From the NCBI GenBank assembly GCA_009926645.1, contig RFOO01000071.1, forward strand, positions 1-6,083: a stretch of DNA of 6,083 nt. The letters run 5' to 3'. The stretch comes from a bacterium (GTDB lineage Bacteria; Verrucomicrobiota; Verrucomicrobiia; Opitutales; UBA953). The position numbers and the translations under genes are program-made. The notes under the pieces were generated by a model, which was given only the letters and a program-made list of their open reading frames with translations, searched no databases and was not told where the DNA came from. This document shows, in pieces, positions 1 through 6,017 of the stretch (positions within the stretch are counted from its first letter, which is position 1; each line of letters opens with the position of its first letter).

Positions 1-1358
1 GGAAGAGCAGGGCAAGCCATACCACGACCCTTAACTAAGCCTGGATTGAAGACGATGGAGCAACCTTGAGCGTGGAGAATTTTTTCAATCGCTTCCTTAT
101 CGCTTTCTTTGATGTCAGAGAGGATTAAATTTTGTGTCGCGGTGAGTCGGAAAGTGGGGCCAAACTTTTGGGCAATTTCACGAAGAGCGGTTTTGAGTTT
201 GTAATCTCCCGCATCTTTGATGCGGCCCGTTTCCACAAATAATCCCAAGAACCAAAGTCCATCCGCCTGTTTGAACCAGCCAAAGGCATCGCCTTGTCCT
301 TTAAAGAGGAAAGGTTTTGCAAGGGGAAGTGGAGCACCGAGACGTTTTCCGAGTTCAGCGCGGAACCATTCTACACCTTTTTCTTGTAAAACATATTTAA
401 TGCGTGCGTGTTTGCGATCTGTGCGATCACCCCAATCGCGGTGGATGGCGACAACCGCCGAGCCCACAGCGATTACTTGATCACGCGTGAGGAATCCAAT
501 GACATCAGCCAAACGAGGGTAGGTTAGTTTGTTGCCGTGAGAGGTGCCGAGTCCTCCGCCCACGAGCAAGTTGTAGCCGAGTAATTTACCGTTTTCGATG
601 ACGGCAACAAAGCCCATGTCATTCGTAAAGATATCCGTGTCATTATTGGGCGGAATTGCGAAGCCAGTTTTAAACTTTCGTGGTAAATAAGTTTTTCCGT
701 AGAGCGGATCCACGGGTGCGCCCGATTCATCTGATTCGGCTGGTGGTGGGAGGTAAGGATTCGCTTGGTCAATCGACGCGCGTGCTTTCGCAATTTTTTC
801 ATCTAAACCTAAATCGAGTTGCACCCCGTCAACCCAGATTGAGTGATAGGCTGTCGTGCGTGGAAGAAGGGCGCGTGTTAAAGCAAAGGCATCTTCATCA
901 ACGGCTACGCCAATAGCATCAACGGGAGGATTCGAAGGTGCAGTGACGTTTCGGTTAACATCGCCGCAGGTTGCGATAGTCGAACTTAAAGCCTCGTTGA
1001 TGGATTTGATCAGTGGTCCAATTCCTTTTTGTAAAACACCGTGAAACTGAAAAGTTTGGCGGGAGGTAATTCGTAGCGTCCCGTTTGCAAAGAGACTCGA
1101 AAGCTCGTCATACACTAAATACTGTCCTGCAGGAACAATACCTCCAGTTTGACGGGTGCGCACCATGACTGAATACTCTTTGCCTGTTTTGCGCTTATCG
1201 CGGTCGTCTTGCTGGTAGATTCCGTGGAACTTGATGAATTGCTCATCGTCTCCGCTAAAGCGGTCAAGCGAGGGGTCCGCTAGTGTAGCCCTAATATTGC
1301 CAGATAAATCCGGTTTTTCAGCTTTCAGGGATTCGTTTTTGGTTAAGGGCTTTTCCAT
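1..1358 (-). CDS. cysI: Assimilatory sulfite reductase hemoprotein (beta) subunit, 3'-truncated by window edge
   Basis: This gene encodes the siroheme and [4Fe-4S] subunit that reduces sulfite to sulfide in cytoplasmic sulfur assimilation. The frame is open for 452 codons from ATG at 1358 to the window edge. I translated it by hand. Conserved stretches are FHGIYQQDDRD (44-54), ITSRQTFQFHG (97-107), DVNRNV (133-138), YLPRKFKTGF (224-233), NGKLLGYNLLVGGG (256-269) and RDWGDRTDRK (307-316). The NRN arginine and the KFK lysines match the sulfite-contacting residues of E. coli CysI. The sequence ends at GMACPAL, just before the expected LPTC and TGCPNGC cluster cysteines, so about 120 residues lie outside the window. 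Residues around 185-215 are longer than in E. coli. The electron donor is unknown, because no CysJ flavoprotein is present here. A ferredoxin-dependent form is possible. No clear Shine-Dalgarno precedes the start. It is divergent from cobA. Confidence 0.93.
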   Translation of the reverse strand, partial: MEKPLTKNESLKAEKPDLSGNIRATLADPSLDRFSGDDEQFIKFHGIYQQDDRDKRKTGKEYSVMVRTRQTGGIVPAGQYLVYDELSSLFANGTLRITSRQTFQFHGVLQKGIGPLIKSINEALSSTIATCGDVNRNVTAPSNPPVDAIGVAVDEDAFALTRALLPRTTAYHSIWVDGVQLDLGLDEKIAKARASIDQANPYLPPPAESDESGAPVDPLYGKTYLPRKFKTGFAIPPNNDTDIFTNDMGFVAVIENGKLLGYNLLVGGGLGTSHGNKLTYPRLADVIGFLTRDQVIAVGSAVVAIHRDWGDRTDRKHARIKYVLQEKGVEWFRAELGKRLGAPLPLAKPFLFKGQGDAFGWFKQADGLWFLGLFVETGRIKDAGDYKLKTALREIAQKFGPTFRLTATQNLILSDIKESDKEAIEKILHAQGCSIVFNPGLVKGRGMACPAL

Positions 1359-1415
1359 AAATATAATCTTGATAAGTTTAGTAATGATTAAATCATTAGG
1401 GTCAAGTTAATCTAA
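1359..1415. promoter_or_regulatory. Divergent cysI/cobA promoter region
   Basis: These 57 AT-rich bases separate the starts of cysI (minus) and cobA (plus). Facing cobA there is a perfect TATAAT at 1362-1367. A weak TTGGTT lies 17 bp upstream at 1339-1344, inside the first codons of cysI, which would put transcription start near 1374. Facing cysI there is TTGACC (complement of 1400-1405) with a poor -10 candidate TAAACT (complement of 1375-1380) at a 19-bp spacing. The boxes are read by eye. The TATAAT is the most convincing. Neither gene has a good ribosome binding site in this interval. Confidence 0.5.
1382..1398. promoter_or_regulatory. Perfect 17-bp palindrome, candidate shared operator
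   Basis: The sequence is TAATGATT-A-AATCATTA, two exact 8-bp arms around one base. It is too AT-rich and the loop is too small for a terminator, and no T-tract follows. It lies about 8-24 bases downstream of the inferred cobA start site. It also falls between the candidate -35 and -10 boxes of cysI. Both are typical repressor positions. Its regulator is unknown; control by sulfur or cysteine status is an inference from the two flanking genes. Confidence 0.5.
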
Positions 1416-2192
1416 ATGATAAATTCTTCCAGTGGCCGCGTGGTCTTTGTGGGGGCGGGTCCAGGTGCACCAGACCTGATTACCGTCCGTGGCTTGCGCT
1501 ATTTGCAAGAGGCTGACGTGGTCATTCATGATAGTTTACCTGGAGATGCATTATTGGCCGAGTGTTCACCTACGGCTCGTTTAATTGCGGTGGGCAAGCG
1601 TTGTGGTCATCATTCAGCGACACAGGACGAGATTAACGCCATAATCACTCGTGAAGCTTTACGTGCAAAGTGTGTAGTGAGGTTAAAGGGTGGGGATCCG
1701 GGAGTCTTTGGCCGACTGGGCGAAGAAATGGATCACTTGGCTGCACAGGGAATTCCTTTTGAAGTTGTTCCAGGTGTCACCGCGGCAACAGCTGCTGGTG
1801 CCGATGCGGCTTTTCCTTTAACTCATCGTGGCAAAGCGGCTTCAGTGACATTTTTAACAGGTCATTGTGCCGATGGTTCAGAGCAAAATTGGTCCGCTCA
1901 TGTAAAAACGGGATCAACGCTTTGTTTGTATATGGGTGCAAAAACTTTGCCGAGTGTTGCGCAAAAGTTAATTCAAGCAGGTGCGGTGAGCGATTTACCT
2001 GTAAGATTACTTTCTAAAATTTCACAATCAGGATCGTCGGACGTTCTGACGACTTTGCAGGATTTAGCTTCGGATAAAATTGACGTGGTCTCTTTGCCTA
2101 CTCCGCTCATTGCCGTCGTCGGTGCGGTTGTGGCTCCACCTCGTCAATCGACGCTCGTCGACCGCATGGCTGCTTTTGTTGAATCGGTTTAA
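1416..2192 (+). CDS. cobA: Uroporphyrinogen-III C-methyltransferase (SUMT)
   Basis: This 258-residue enzyme methylates uroporphyrinogen III at C2 and C7 with two S-adenosylmethionines, giving precorrin-2 for siroheme and possibly cobalamin. Family motifs appear in order: VGAGPGAPDLIT (12-23), VRLKGGDPGVFGR (88-100), VPGVTAATAAGA (118-129), PLTHRG (134-139), LTGH (147-150), YMG (172-174) and the closing VVGAVV (234-239). The usual YD of the first block reads HD (38-39), a mild change. The length is typical of a stand-alone SUMT, without the CysG dehydrogenase/ferrochelatase half, so those steps need other genes. A chelatase candidate lies immediately downstream on the other strand. Divergence from cysI points to siroheme supply for sulfite reductase as the main role. 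The ATG start has only a distant weak AGGG (1398-1401). The stop codon overlaps that of the convergent chelatase gene. Confidence 0.95.
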   Translation: MINSSSGRVVFVGAGPGAPDLITVRGLRYLQEADVVIHDSLPGDALLAECSPTARLIAVGKRCGHHSATQDEINAIITREALRAKCVVRLKGGDPGVFGRLGEEMDHLAAQGIPFEVVPGVTAATAAGADAAFPLTHRGKAASVTFLTGHCADGSEQNWSAHVKTGSTLCLYMGAKTLPSVAQKLIQAGAVSDLPVRLLSKISQSGSSDVLTTLQDLASDKIDVVSLPTPLIAVVGAVVAPPRQSTLVDRMAAFVESV

Positions 2193-2983
2193 GATAGGCT
2201 AGCCTCGCGGTAGCGTTGAGCAATCAGTGCAGGTAAAGCAGGATGTTCGCCAATGAGTTTACTGCGTTTCCACTTTAAATGAGGGGGAGCAAATTTTGCA
2301 CAAATCTCTTCGACATCACCTCCAGGGCCAGCATGTCTTCCGGGCAAAAGAAACTGCATAAGTAGGGTCGCTTCGCCCTGAGCTCGAGGTAGGACGGTCT
2401 CTAAAAGTGGTTCATTAAAGGCGTATTCAGGCCCCTCACGTCTTTCCATCGAACAGGCGATAAATTGTAAGGGTGAAAGCTCTAAGTCTTCTCGAATCTC
2501 GCGTGCTAGTGCATCGCGAACGGCAGTAACTTCTGGAGCAGGGGAGCCATGATCACATAGGAAAACAGTTCCGCTTGATGGTTCCCATCCCGTTTCAAAA
2601 AGTTGGTCGATTAGTATCTTTCGTAAAATTCCATCCGTCCCATAGAGAGTTGGGGCGATTTTCAGTTGGAGGTTTCCGCGAGCGTGGATTTTAAATTGTT
2701 CGGGGATATATTCAGTGATTGCTCGACTGGGTCCAATAAACAGCGGAAGCACAACTAACTGGATTACATCTGATTGCGCAGTCTCTTTCACTACTTCCGC
2801 AAAAATTTTTGCGGGAAGATGGTGAAGCTGTTGAGCATCCACTTTGTTTGAATGTAAGACCGATACCGCTTCGACTTCTTGGTGGATCAGTGAACTGACT
2901 GCATGAGCTAAGCGACGACATTGCAGTGTTGATTCGGCTTCGAGAGAGCCGTTATCAACCAGAATGATGCGTGATTTCGCCAT
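2189..2983 (-). CDS. CbiX/SirB-family sirohydrochlorin chelatase-like protein (two-domain)
   Basis: The 264-residue product resembles class II chelatases that insert Fe2+ (SirB) or Co2+ (CbiX/CbiK) into sirohydrochlorin. It shows two related halves. The N-terminal one begins ILVDNGSLEAES (7-18) and contains VVLPLFIGPSRAITEYIP (77-94). The C-terminal one begins FLCDHGSPAPEV (141-152) and contains LLPGRHAGPGGDVEEIC (212-228). The catalytic-type histidines occur only in the second half, H145 and H217; the equivalent first-half sites are N11 and the SRA segment (86-88). This suggests a single C-terminal active site. Next to cobA and near cysI, iron insertion to complete siroheme is the best guess, with cobalt the alternative. 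It is the last gene of the minus-strand array, 39 bp after the GluQ-type gene, and has no clear Shine-Dalgarno. Family assignment is firm; the metal and exact substrate are inferred. Confidence 0.82.
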   Translation of the reverse strand: MAKSRIILVDNGSLEAESTLQCRRLAHAVSSLIHQEVEAVSVLHSNKVDAQQLHHLPAKIFAEVVKETAQSDVIQLVVLPLFIGPSRAITEYIPEQFKIHARGNLQLKIAPTLYGTDGILRKILIDQLFETGWEPSSGTVFLCDHGSPAPEVTAVRDALAREIREDLELSPLQFIACSMERREGPEYAFNEPLLETVLPRAQGEATLLMQFLLPGRHAGPGGDVEEICAKFAPPHLKWKRSKLIGEHPALPALIAQRYREASLS

Positions 2984-3022
2984 GGGATAGCAATGAGGGT
3001 AAATTGAGAATTAGCAATGCAC

Positions 3023-3871
3023 TCAGCCCTGTAAAATGGATAAAGGTTGCGTGAGGATTTCTAGGGGGATTTTGCCTTGATCGCGTAAGGCCCGAATGCT
3101 GAGCCCTTGGGCTCTTTTGGCTAAACGTTGACCTCTTTCATCAACCACCAATGGAGCGTGTGCCCAAGCAGGGGCAGTCCATTCAAGCGTGCGATAAAGC
3201 AAAATCTGCCGTGCCGTCGAAAGAAGTAAATCGGCACCCCTTACCACTTCAGTGATTTTCATCGCATAATCATCGGCGACCACCGCTAATTCATAAGCGG
3301 GGAATCCGTCTTTTCGCCAAACGAGAAAATCTCCAAAATCTTGTCCAGCGATAAAGGTTTGTGGGCCTTGTATTGCATCATGAAAAGAAATCTTTTCACC
3401 CCAAGGAACACGAAAACGCCAATTGGTTTCGCCAGGTGTGGTGGCCGATTGACCTGCCTTTTGATTGGGACGAAACGCCAATGGGAAAATGGGCTCTGTG
3501 GCATCGTCTGCGTGTGGAGCGACCAGGGCGTTTTCCACATCGCGTCGAGATTTATCACAGGGATAAAGGCAGCCAGTGGCGTGTAGTTTTTTCCAGACCG
3601 ATTGAAACCAATCGAGCCTTTGCGACTGAATGTAGGGGGCGTTAGGACCGCCGACATCGGGTCCCTCATTCCAGCGAATGCCCAACCAACACAAATCAGA
3701 GAGCGCAGCTGCAGCAAACTCGGGTCGACACCGTGCCGAATCGAGATCCTCAGTTCGAAAAATTAATTGTCCTTTGGCCTCATTCGCTCTCTGTGCGGCA
3801 AGGGCAAAAGTACGTGCGTGACCGACGTGTAAAAGTCCCGTGGGTGTTGGTGCGATGCGACCTCGGTACAT
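3023..3871 (-). CDS. gluQ: Glutamyl-Q tRNA(Asp) synthetase (short GluRS paralogue)
   Basis: This 282-residue class I synthetase-like protein lacks the anticodon-binding C-terminal domain of full GluRS (about 470 residues). That is diagnostic of YadB/GluQ-RS, which attaches glutamate to the queuosine at position 34 of tRNA-Asp. Visible motifs are RIAPTPTGLLHVGHA (5-19, the HIGH-type signature), FRTEDLDSARCRPE (38-51), YELAVVADDYAMKITEVVRGADLL (193-216) and QRLAKRA (248-254), in the KMSKS position and reading LAKR. The usual zinc-binding C-x-C...Y...C set is degraded. C105 remains, but the other expected positions are K107, F129 and F133. It follows Nif3 by 12 bp on the same strand. The start MYRGRIAPTPTG fits the family with no extra N-terminus. 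The product is cytoplasmic. A divergent discriminating GluRS fragment is unlikely given the length and the order of motifs. Confidence 0.88.
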   Translation of the reverse strand: MYRGRIAPTPTGLLHVGHARTFALAAQRANEAKGQLIFRTEDLDSARCRPEFAAAALSDLCWLGIRWNEGPDVGGPNAPYIQSQRLDWFQSVWKKLHATGCLYPCDKSRRDVENALVAPHADDATEPIFPLAFRPNQKAGQSATTPGETNWRFRVPWGEKISFHDAIQGPQTFIAGQDFGDFLVWRKDGFPAYELAVVADDYAMKITEVVRGADLLLSTARQILLYRTLEWTAPAWAHAPLVVDERGQRLAKRAQGLSIRALRDQGKIPLEILTQPLSILQG

Positions 3872-3883
3872 GGTCGCAGGACA

Positions 3884-4636
3884 TTAAAGTGGGTTATCGG
3901 TGGCAATGAATTCCCATGGCACACCAAATTCTGCGGCTACCGCAGCGGCCAAGGCTTTCACACCCCAGGTTTCGGTTGCGTAGTGACCACAGGGATAAAG
4001 ATTCCAGCCTTGTTCTTGGGCCTCATTGAAATGCTCTTCACGTAATTCACCCGTGATTAAGGTGTCACAACCGTGGTCACGAAGATGAGACAAGGCACTT
4101 CTTCCACTACCACTTAAGATAGCTATTTTCTTTGGATGAGCCGAACCAAATCGAATGGCTTTAAATGTCGAAGGATACGATTTTTTTAGGCGGCTCTCTA
4201 AGGTTTTTCGAGCAATACCTTGGCTTAGACAGGCAATCGGTAAGCCTTCGAAATCGACAAACCAATCCACGACGCGCAGTCCAAGGTCTTGAGCAATCAG
4301 GGCATTGTTACCAATAAAAGGATGGGCATCCAGAGGGAGGTGGCTCGAGTAAAGGGACAGGCCCGATTTTTTTAATGCACGTTGGCGACGTTGTTGCGTT
4401 TCACGTCTTGGTGCAATGCCAGGCCAGAACATTCCATGATGTACAATCAAGTAGTCGACGCCTCGTTGTGCAGCTTGTAAAAAAACTTTTTCTCCAGCAT
4501 CTACCGCAGCACCAATTTTCTTTACCTTTGTTTTTCCTTTGAATTGCACACCATTACGCGACCCTGGAAAATCAGGTAAAGCCTTACGATTTGTAAGGGT
4601 ATCGCAAAAACGGGTGATTTCTGAGGAGGAAGCCAT
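3884..4636 (-). CDS. Nif3/YbgI-family dinuclear metal-centre protein
   Basis: This is a cytoplasmic member of the conserved Nif3-like family, whose members form hexamers with a two-metal site. The physiological reaction is not settled; databases often call it GTP cyclohydrolase 1 type 2 homologue. Counting from the ATG, motifs are NGVQFKG (28-34), DYLIVHHGMFW (61-71), SSHLPLDAH (97-105) and GHYATETWG (217-225). Expected metal ligands are present: H66 and H67, H99, D103, H218 and E222. At 250 residues it is the short YbgI type (E. coli about 247), without the PII-like insert of the longer YqfO form. The ATG at 4636 is preferred. A TTG one codon upstream abuts the previous stop, making the junction TGA-TTG-ATG, so translational coupling is likely. 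The gap to the upstream LolA-like gene is only 3 bp. Family is certain, function is not. Confidence 0.92.
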   Translation of the reverse strand: MASSSEITRFCDTLTNRKALPDFPGSRNGVQFKGKTKVKKIGAAVDAGEKVFLQAAQRGVDYLIVHHGMFWPGIAPRRETQQRRQRALKKSGLSLYSSHLPLDAHPFIGNNALIAQDLGLRVVDWFVDFEGLPIACLSQGIARKTLESRLKKSYPSTFKAIRFGSAHPKKIAILSGSGRSALSHLRDHGCDTLITGELREEHFNEAQEQGWNLYPCGHYATETWGVKALAAAVAAEFGVPWEFIATDNPL

Positions 4637-4642
4637 CAATCA
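4634..4642 (-). promoter_or_regulatory. Stop/start junction TGA-TTG-ATG deciding the Nif3 start
   Basis: Read on the minus strand, the LolA-like gene ends at TGA (4642-4640), followed directly by in-frame TTG and ATG codons, either of which could start Nif3. No Shine-Dalgarno is visible upstream, so initiation by ribosomes finishing the LolA-like gene is the simplest reading. ATG is favoured as the stronger codon. Confidence 0.55.
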
Positions 4643-5485
4643 AAGTGATTTAAAAAGAGTAGCGGGGGGTAAAGGTGCGGGAGTTGATAAATTCTCGGGG
4701 TTGAAAATTTGGGGGTCGAGTTCTAAGCGAAAAGCGGCTTCGGTGATTTTGAGTGAATCAACATTACGGGTTTTTTCGTCACGTAAATCACAGGTATTAA
4801 TCATCCATTGTTCATCCACCTTGGCGAAATCATTAATGGTAAAATTTTCGGATACTTTGTTTTCCGTATCGTGATATTTTGCCTCAGTCAGCGCTTGATA
4901 AGAGCGATCAATACCAAACACAACTTTAGTCGGTAGGGCTTGTGAATCGGGATTGGTGGATTCGAAATAATGCACGGCACGACCGCGAGAGCGTTCGGTT
5001 GCGACATATCGAGTATCTGCCCAGTGGGTGTAGGGCATAATCAGGTCAAACGGACAGATAATCAAATCCTCGGCGATGGATTGAGCCATTTCATTTCCTT
5101 TTAGGCTCGCGACGGGCTGTTTATCTCGAGCGATCCATGACTGATTGAGGGCGGAATTTTTAATTCCAATAAAAGCCAAGTAGCTCGTTCCAATGGCGTC
5201 TTTCATTTCTACCCGAATCAATGGACCTCCATTGATCCAACTGGCCCAAAGCACTCCTTCGATGGGTTTGCTTGATTCACCTTGGCGAGGTTTGTGAGTG
5301 ATTTTAAATTTCAGACAATAATCTCCTGGAATGCGGGAACTACGAAAACGATTTAAGACGCTGACTGCCTCTTCTTTGGTAAGTTGCGGATAGCCAAAAT
5401 CATCTAACCCTGCTTGGGCAAAAGCACTGGTAGAGCAGAGTAGTAACACCCAGCAATAGACGAAGCTGAGTCTTAAAGAGCTCAC
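4640..5485 (-). CDS. LolA-like outer-membrane lipoprotein-sorting family protein, exported
   Basis: The 281-residue product starts with a clear Sec signal peptide: short basic n-region (R5), hydrophobic core 6-17, and AFA-Q cleavage site after residue 23. There is no lipobox, since C17 is preceded by LLL, so a soluble periplasmic protein is expected. The mature part looks like the LolA/LolB-like beta-rich fold seen in proteins annotated as outer-membrane lipoprotein-sorting proteins. Supporting patterns are DTRYVATERSRGRAVHYFE (157-175), GIDRSYQALTEAKYHD (191-206), FAKVDEQWMINTCDLRD (220-236) and the ending LDPQIFNPENL (256-266). This is distant resemblance only. Its actual cargo is unknown and classical LolA function should not be assumed. 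The start codon is GTG at 5485. It is effectively forced, because an in-frame stop, the secG stop, lies two codons upstream. It sits 6 bp after secG and 3 bp before Nif3. Confidence 0.72.
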   Translation of the reverse strand: MSSLRLSFVYCWVLLLCSTSAFAQAGLDDFGYPQLTKEEAVSVLNRFRSSRIPGDYCLKFKITHKPRQGESSKPIEGVLWASWINGGPLIRVEMKDAIGTSYLAFIGIKNSALNQSWIARDKQPVASLKGNEMAQSIAEDLIICPFDLIMPYTHWADTRYVATERSRGRAVHYFESTNPDSQALPTKVVFGIDRSYQALTEAKYHDTENKVSENFTINDFAKVDEQWMINTCDLRDEKTRNVDSLKITEAAFRLELDPQIFNPENLSTPAPLPPATLFKSL

Positions 5486-5491
5486 GGAAAA

Positions 5492-5974
5492 TTATTTCCC
5501 AGCGGCAGGTGCTGGGGTGGCAGGAACTGCCGGAGTGGCATCGACAGGGGCCTTTGATTTTTCAGGAGATGCTGTTGCAACAGGAGCCACAGGTGCAGGG
5601 TTTACTGGTGCAGTTGAGGCAGGGGTTGGGGCCACGGGCACAGCAGGAACCTCCTTTGCTTTGGGTTGCTCTGGTTGGGTTATCTTTGGAGCAGCGGGCG
5701 TCGTCGTTAAAACTTTGGGAGCTTTTTCTTCGCGGGCGACAAATCCGAGGTAGAGACCAAAACTGAGAAGGAAGAGGATGACGGTCAGTGTGGTGGTCAT
5801 TTTGGATAGGACGGTTGAGGATTCGCCACCAAACACTGATTCAGCGGCACCACCACCCAAGGCTGCACCCATGCCAGCATTGGAACTGGGGCGTTGCATT
5901 AGGATGATTAAAACAACGAGAACGCAGACGAGAAAGAGAGCGACGATAGAGGCGTAGAGCAGGAAATCCTTCAT
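5492..5974 (-). CDS. secG: Protein-export membrane protein SecG with Ala/Pro-rich C-terminal tail
   Basis: SecG is the small accessory subunit of the SecYEG inner-membrane translocon, aiding SecA-driven export. Counting from the ATG, TM1 spans about 3-26. It is followed by the family signature LMQRPSSNAGMGAALGGGAA (25-44), then ESVFGGESSTVLSK (45-58), with TM2 at about 60-79. A tail of roughly 75-80 residues, rich in Ala, Pro, Val and Thr, fills the remainder to residue 160; by E. coli topology it would face the periplasm. E. coli SecG is about 110 residues, so this is a long version. I chose ATG at 5974, preceded by a purine-rich GGATGGGGGC that can act as ribosome binding site. A TTG at 5986 would add four residues and consume that site. 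It is probably the first gene of the five-gene minus-strand array. Two-TM topology plus the signature make the family secure. Confidence 0.93.
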   Translation of the reverse strand: MKDFLLYASIVALFLVCVLVVLIILMQRPSSNAGMGAALGGGAAESVFGGESSTVLSKMTTTLTVILFLLSFGLYLGFVAREEKAPKVLTTTPAAPKITQPEQPKAKEVPAVPVAPTPASTAPVNPAPVAPVATASPEKSKAPVDATPAVPATPAPAAGK

Positions 5975-6017
5975 GCCCCCATCCAAGGGTTCAAGAAACG
6001 ATTAAACAATGCCAAAA

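Noticed and set aside
298..314. Small inverted repeat CCTTT/AAAGG that could look like a hairpin
   Set aside because: It is short, lies inside the well-conserved cysI coding frame, and has no T-tract; the bases are explained by the FLFKGQ codons.
769..779. An 11-base match (TCAATCGACGC) shared with 2144-2154
   Set aside because: Both copies are within unrelated coding regions in different contexts; an isolated 11-mer is expected by chance and no flanking similarity is visible.
524..802. Minus-strand open frame of 92 codons inside cysI
   Set aside because: It overlaps the conserved cysI frame throughout and its translation is Arg/Ser-rich without any motif.
3286..3717. Alternative 143-codon minus-strand frame within the GluQ-type gene, and plus-strand frames at 3341-3645
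   Set aside because: They overlap a frame with clear synthetase motifs on both ends, and their own translations show no family pattern or start signal.
5509..5766. Plus-strand frames of about 80 codons opposite the SecG tail, Gly/Ala- or Gln/Leu-rich
   Set aside because: They are antisense images of the low-complexity Ala/Pro tail; such repeats keep several frames open without coding.
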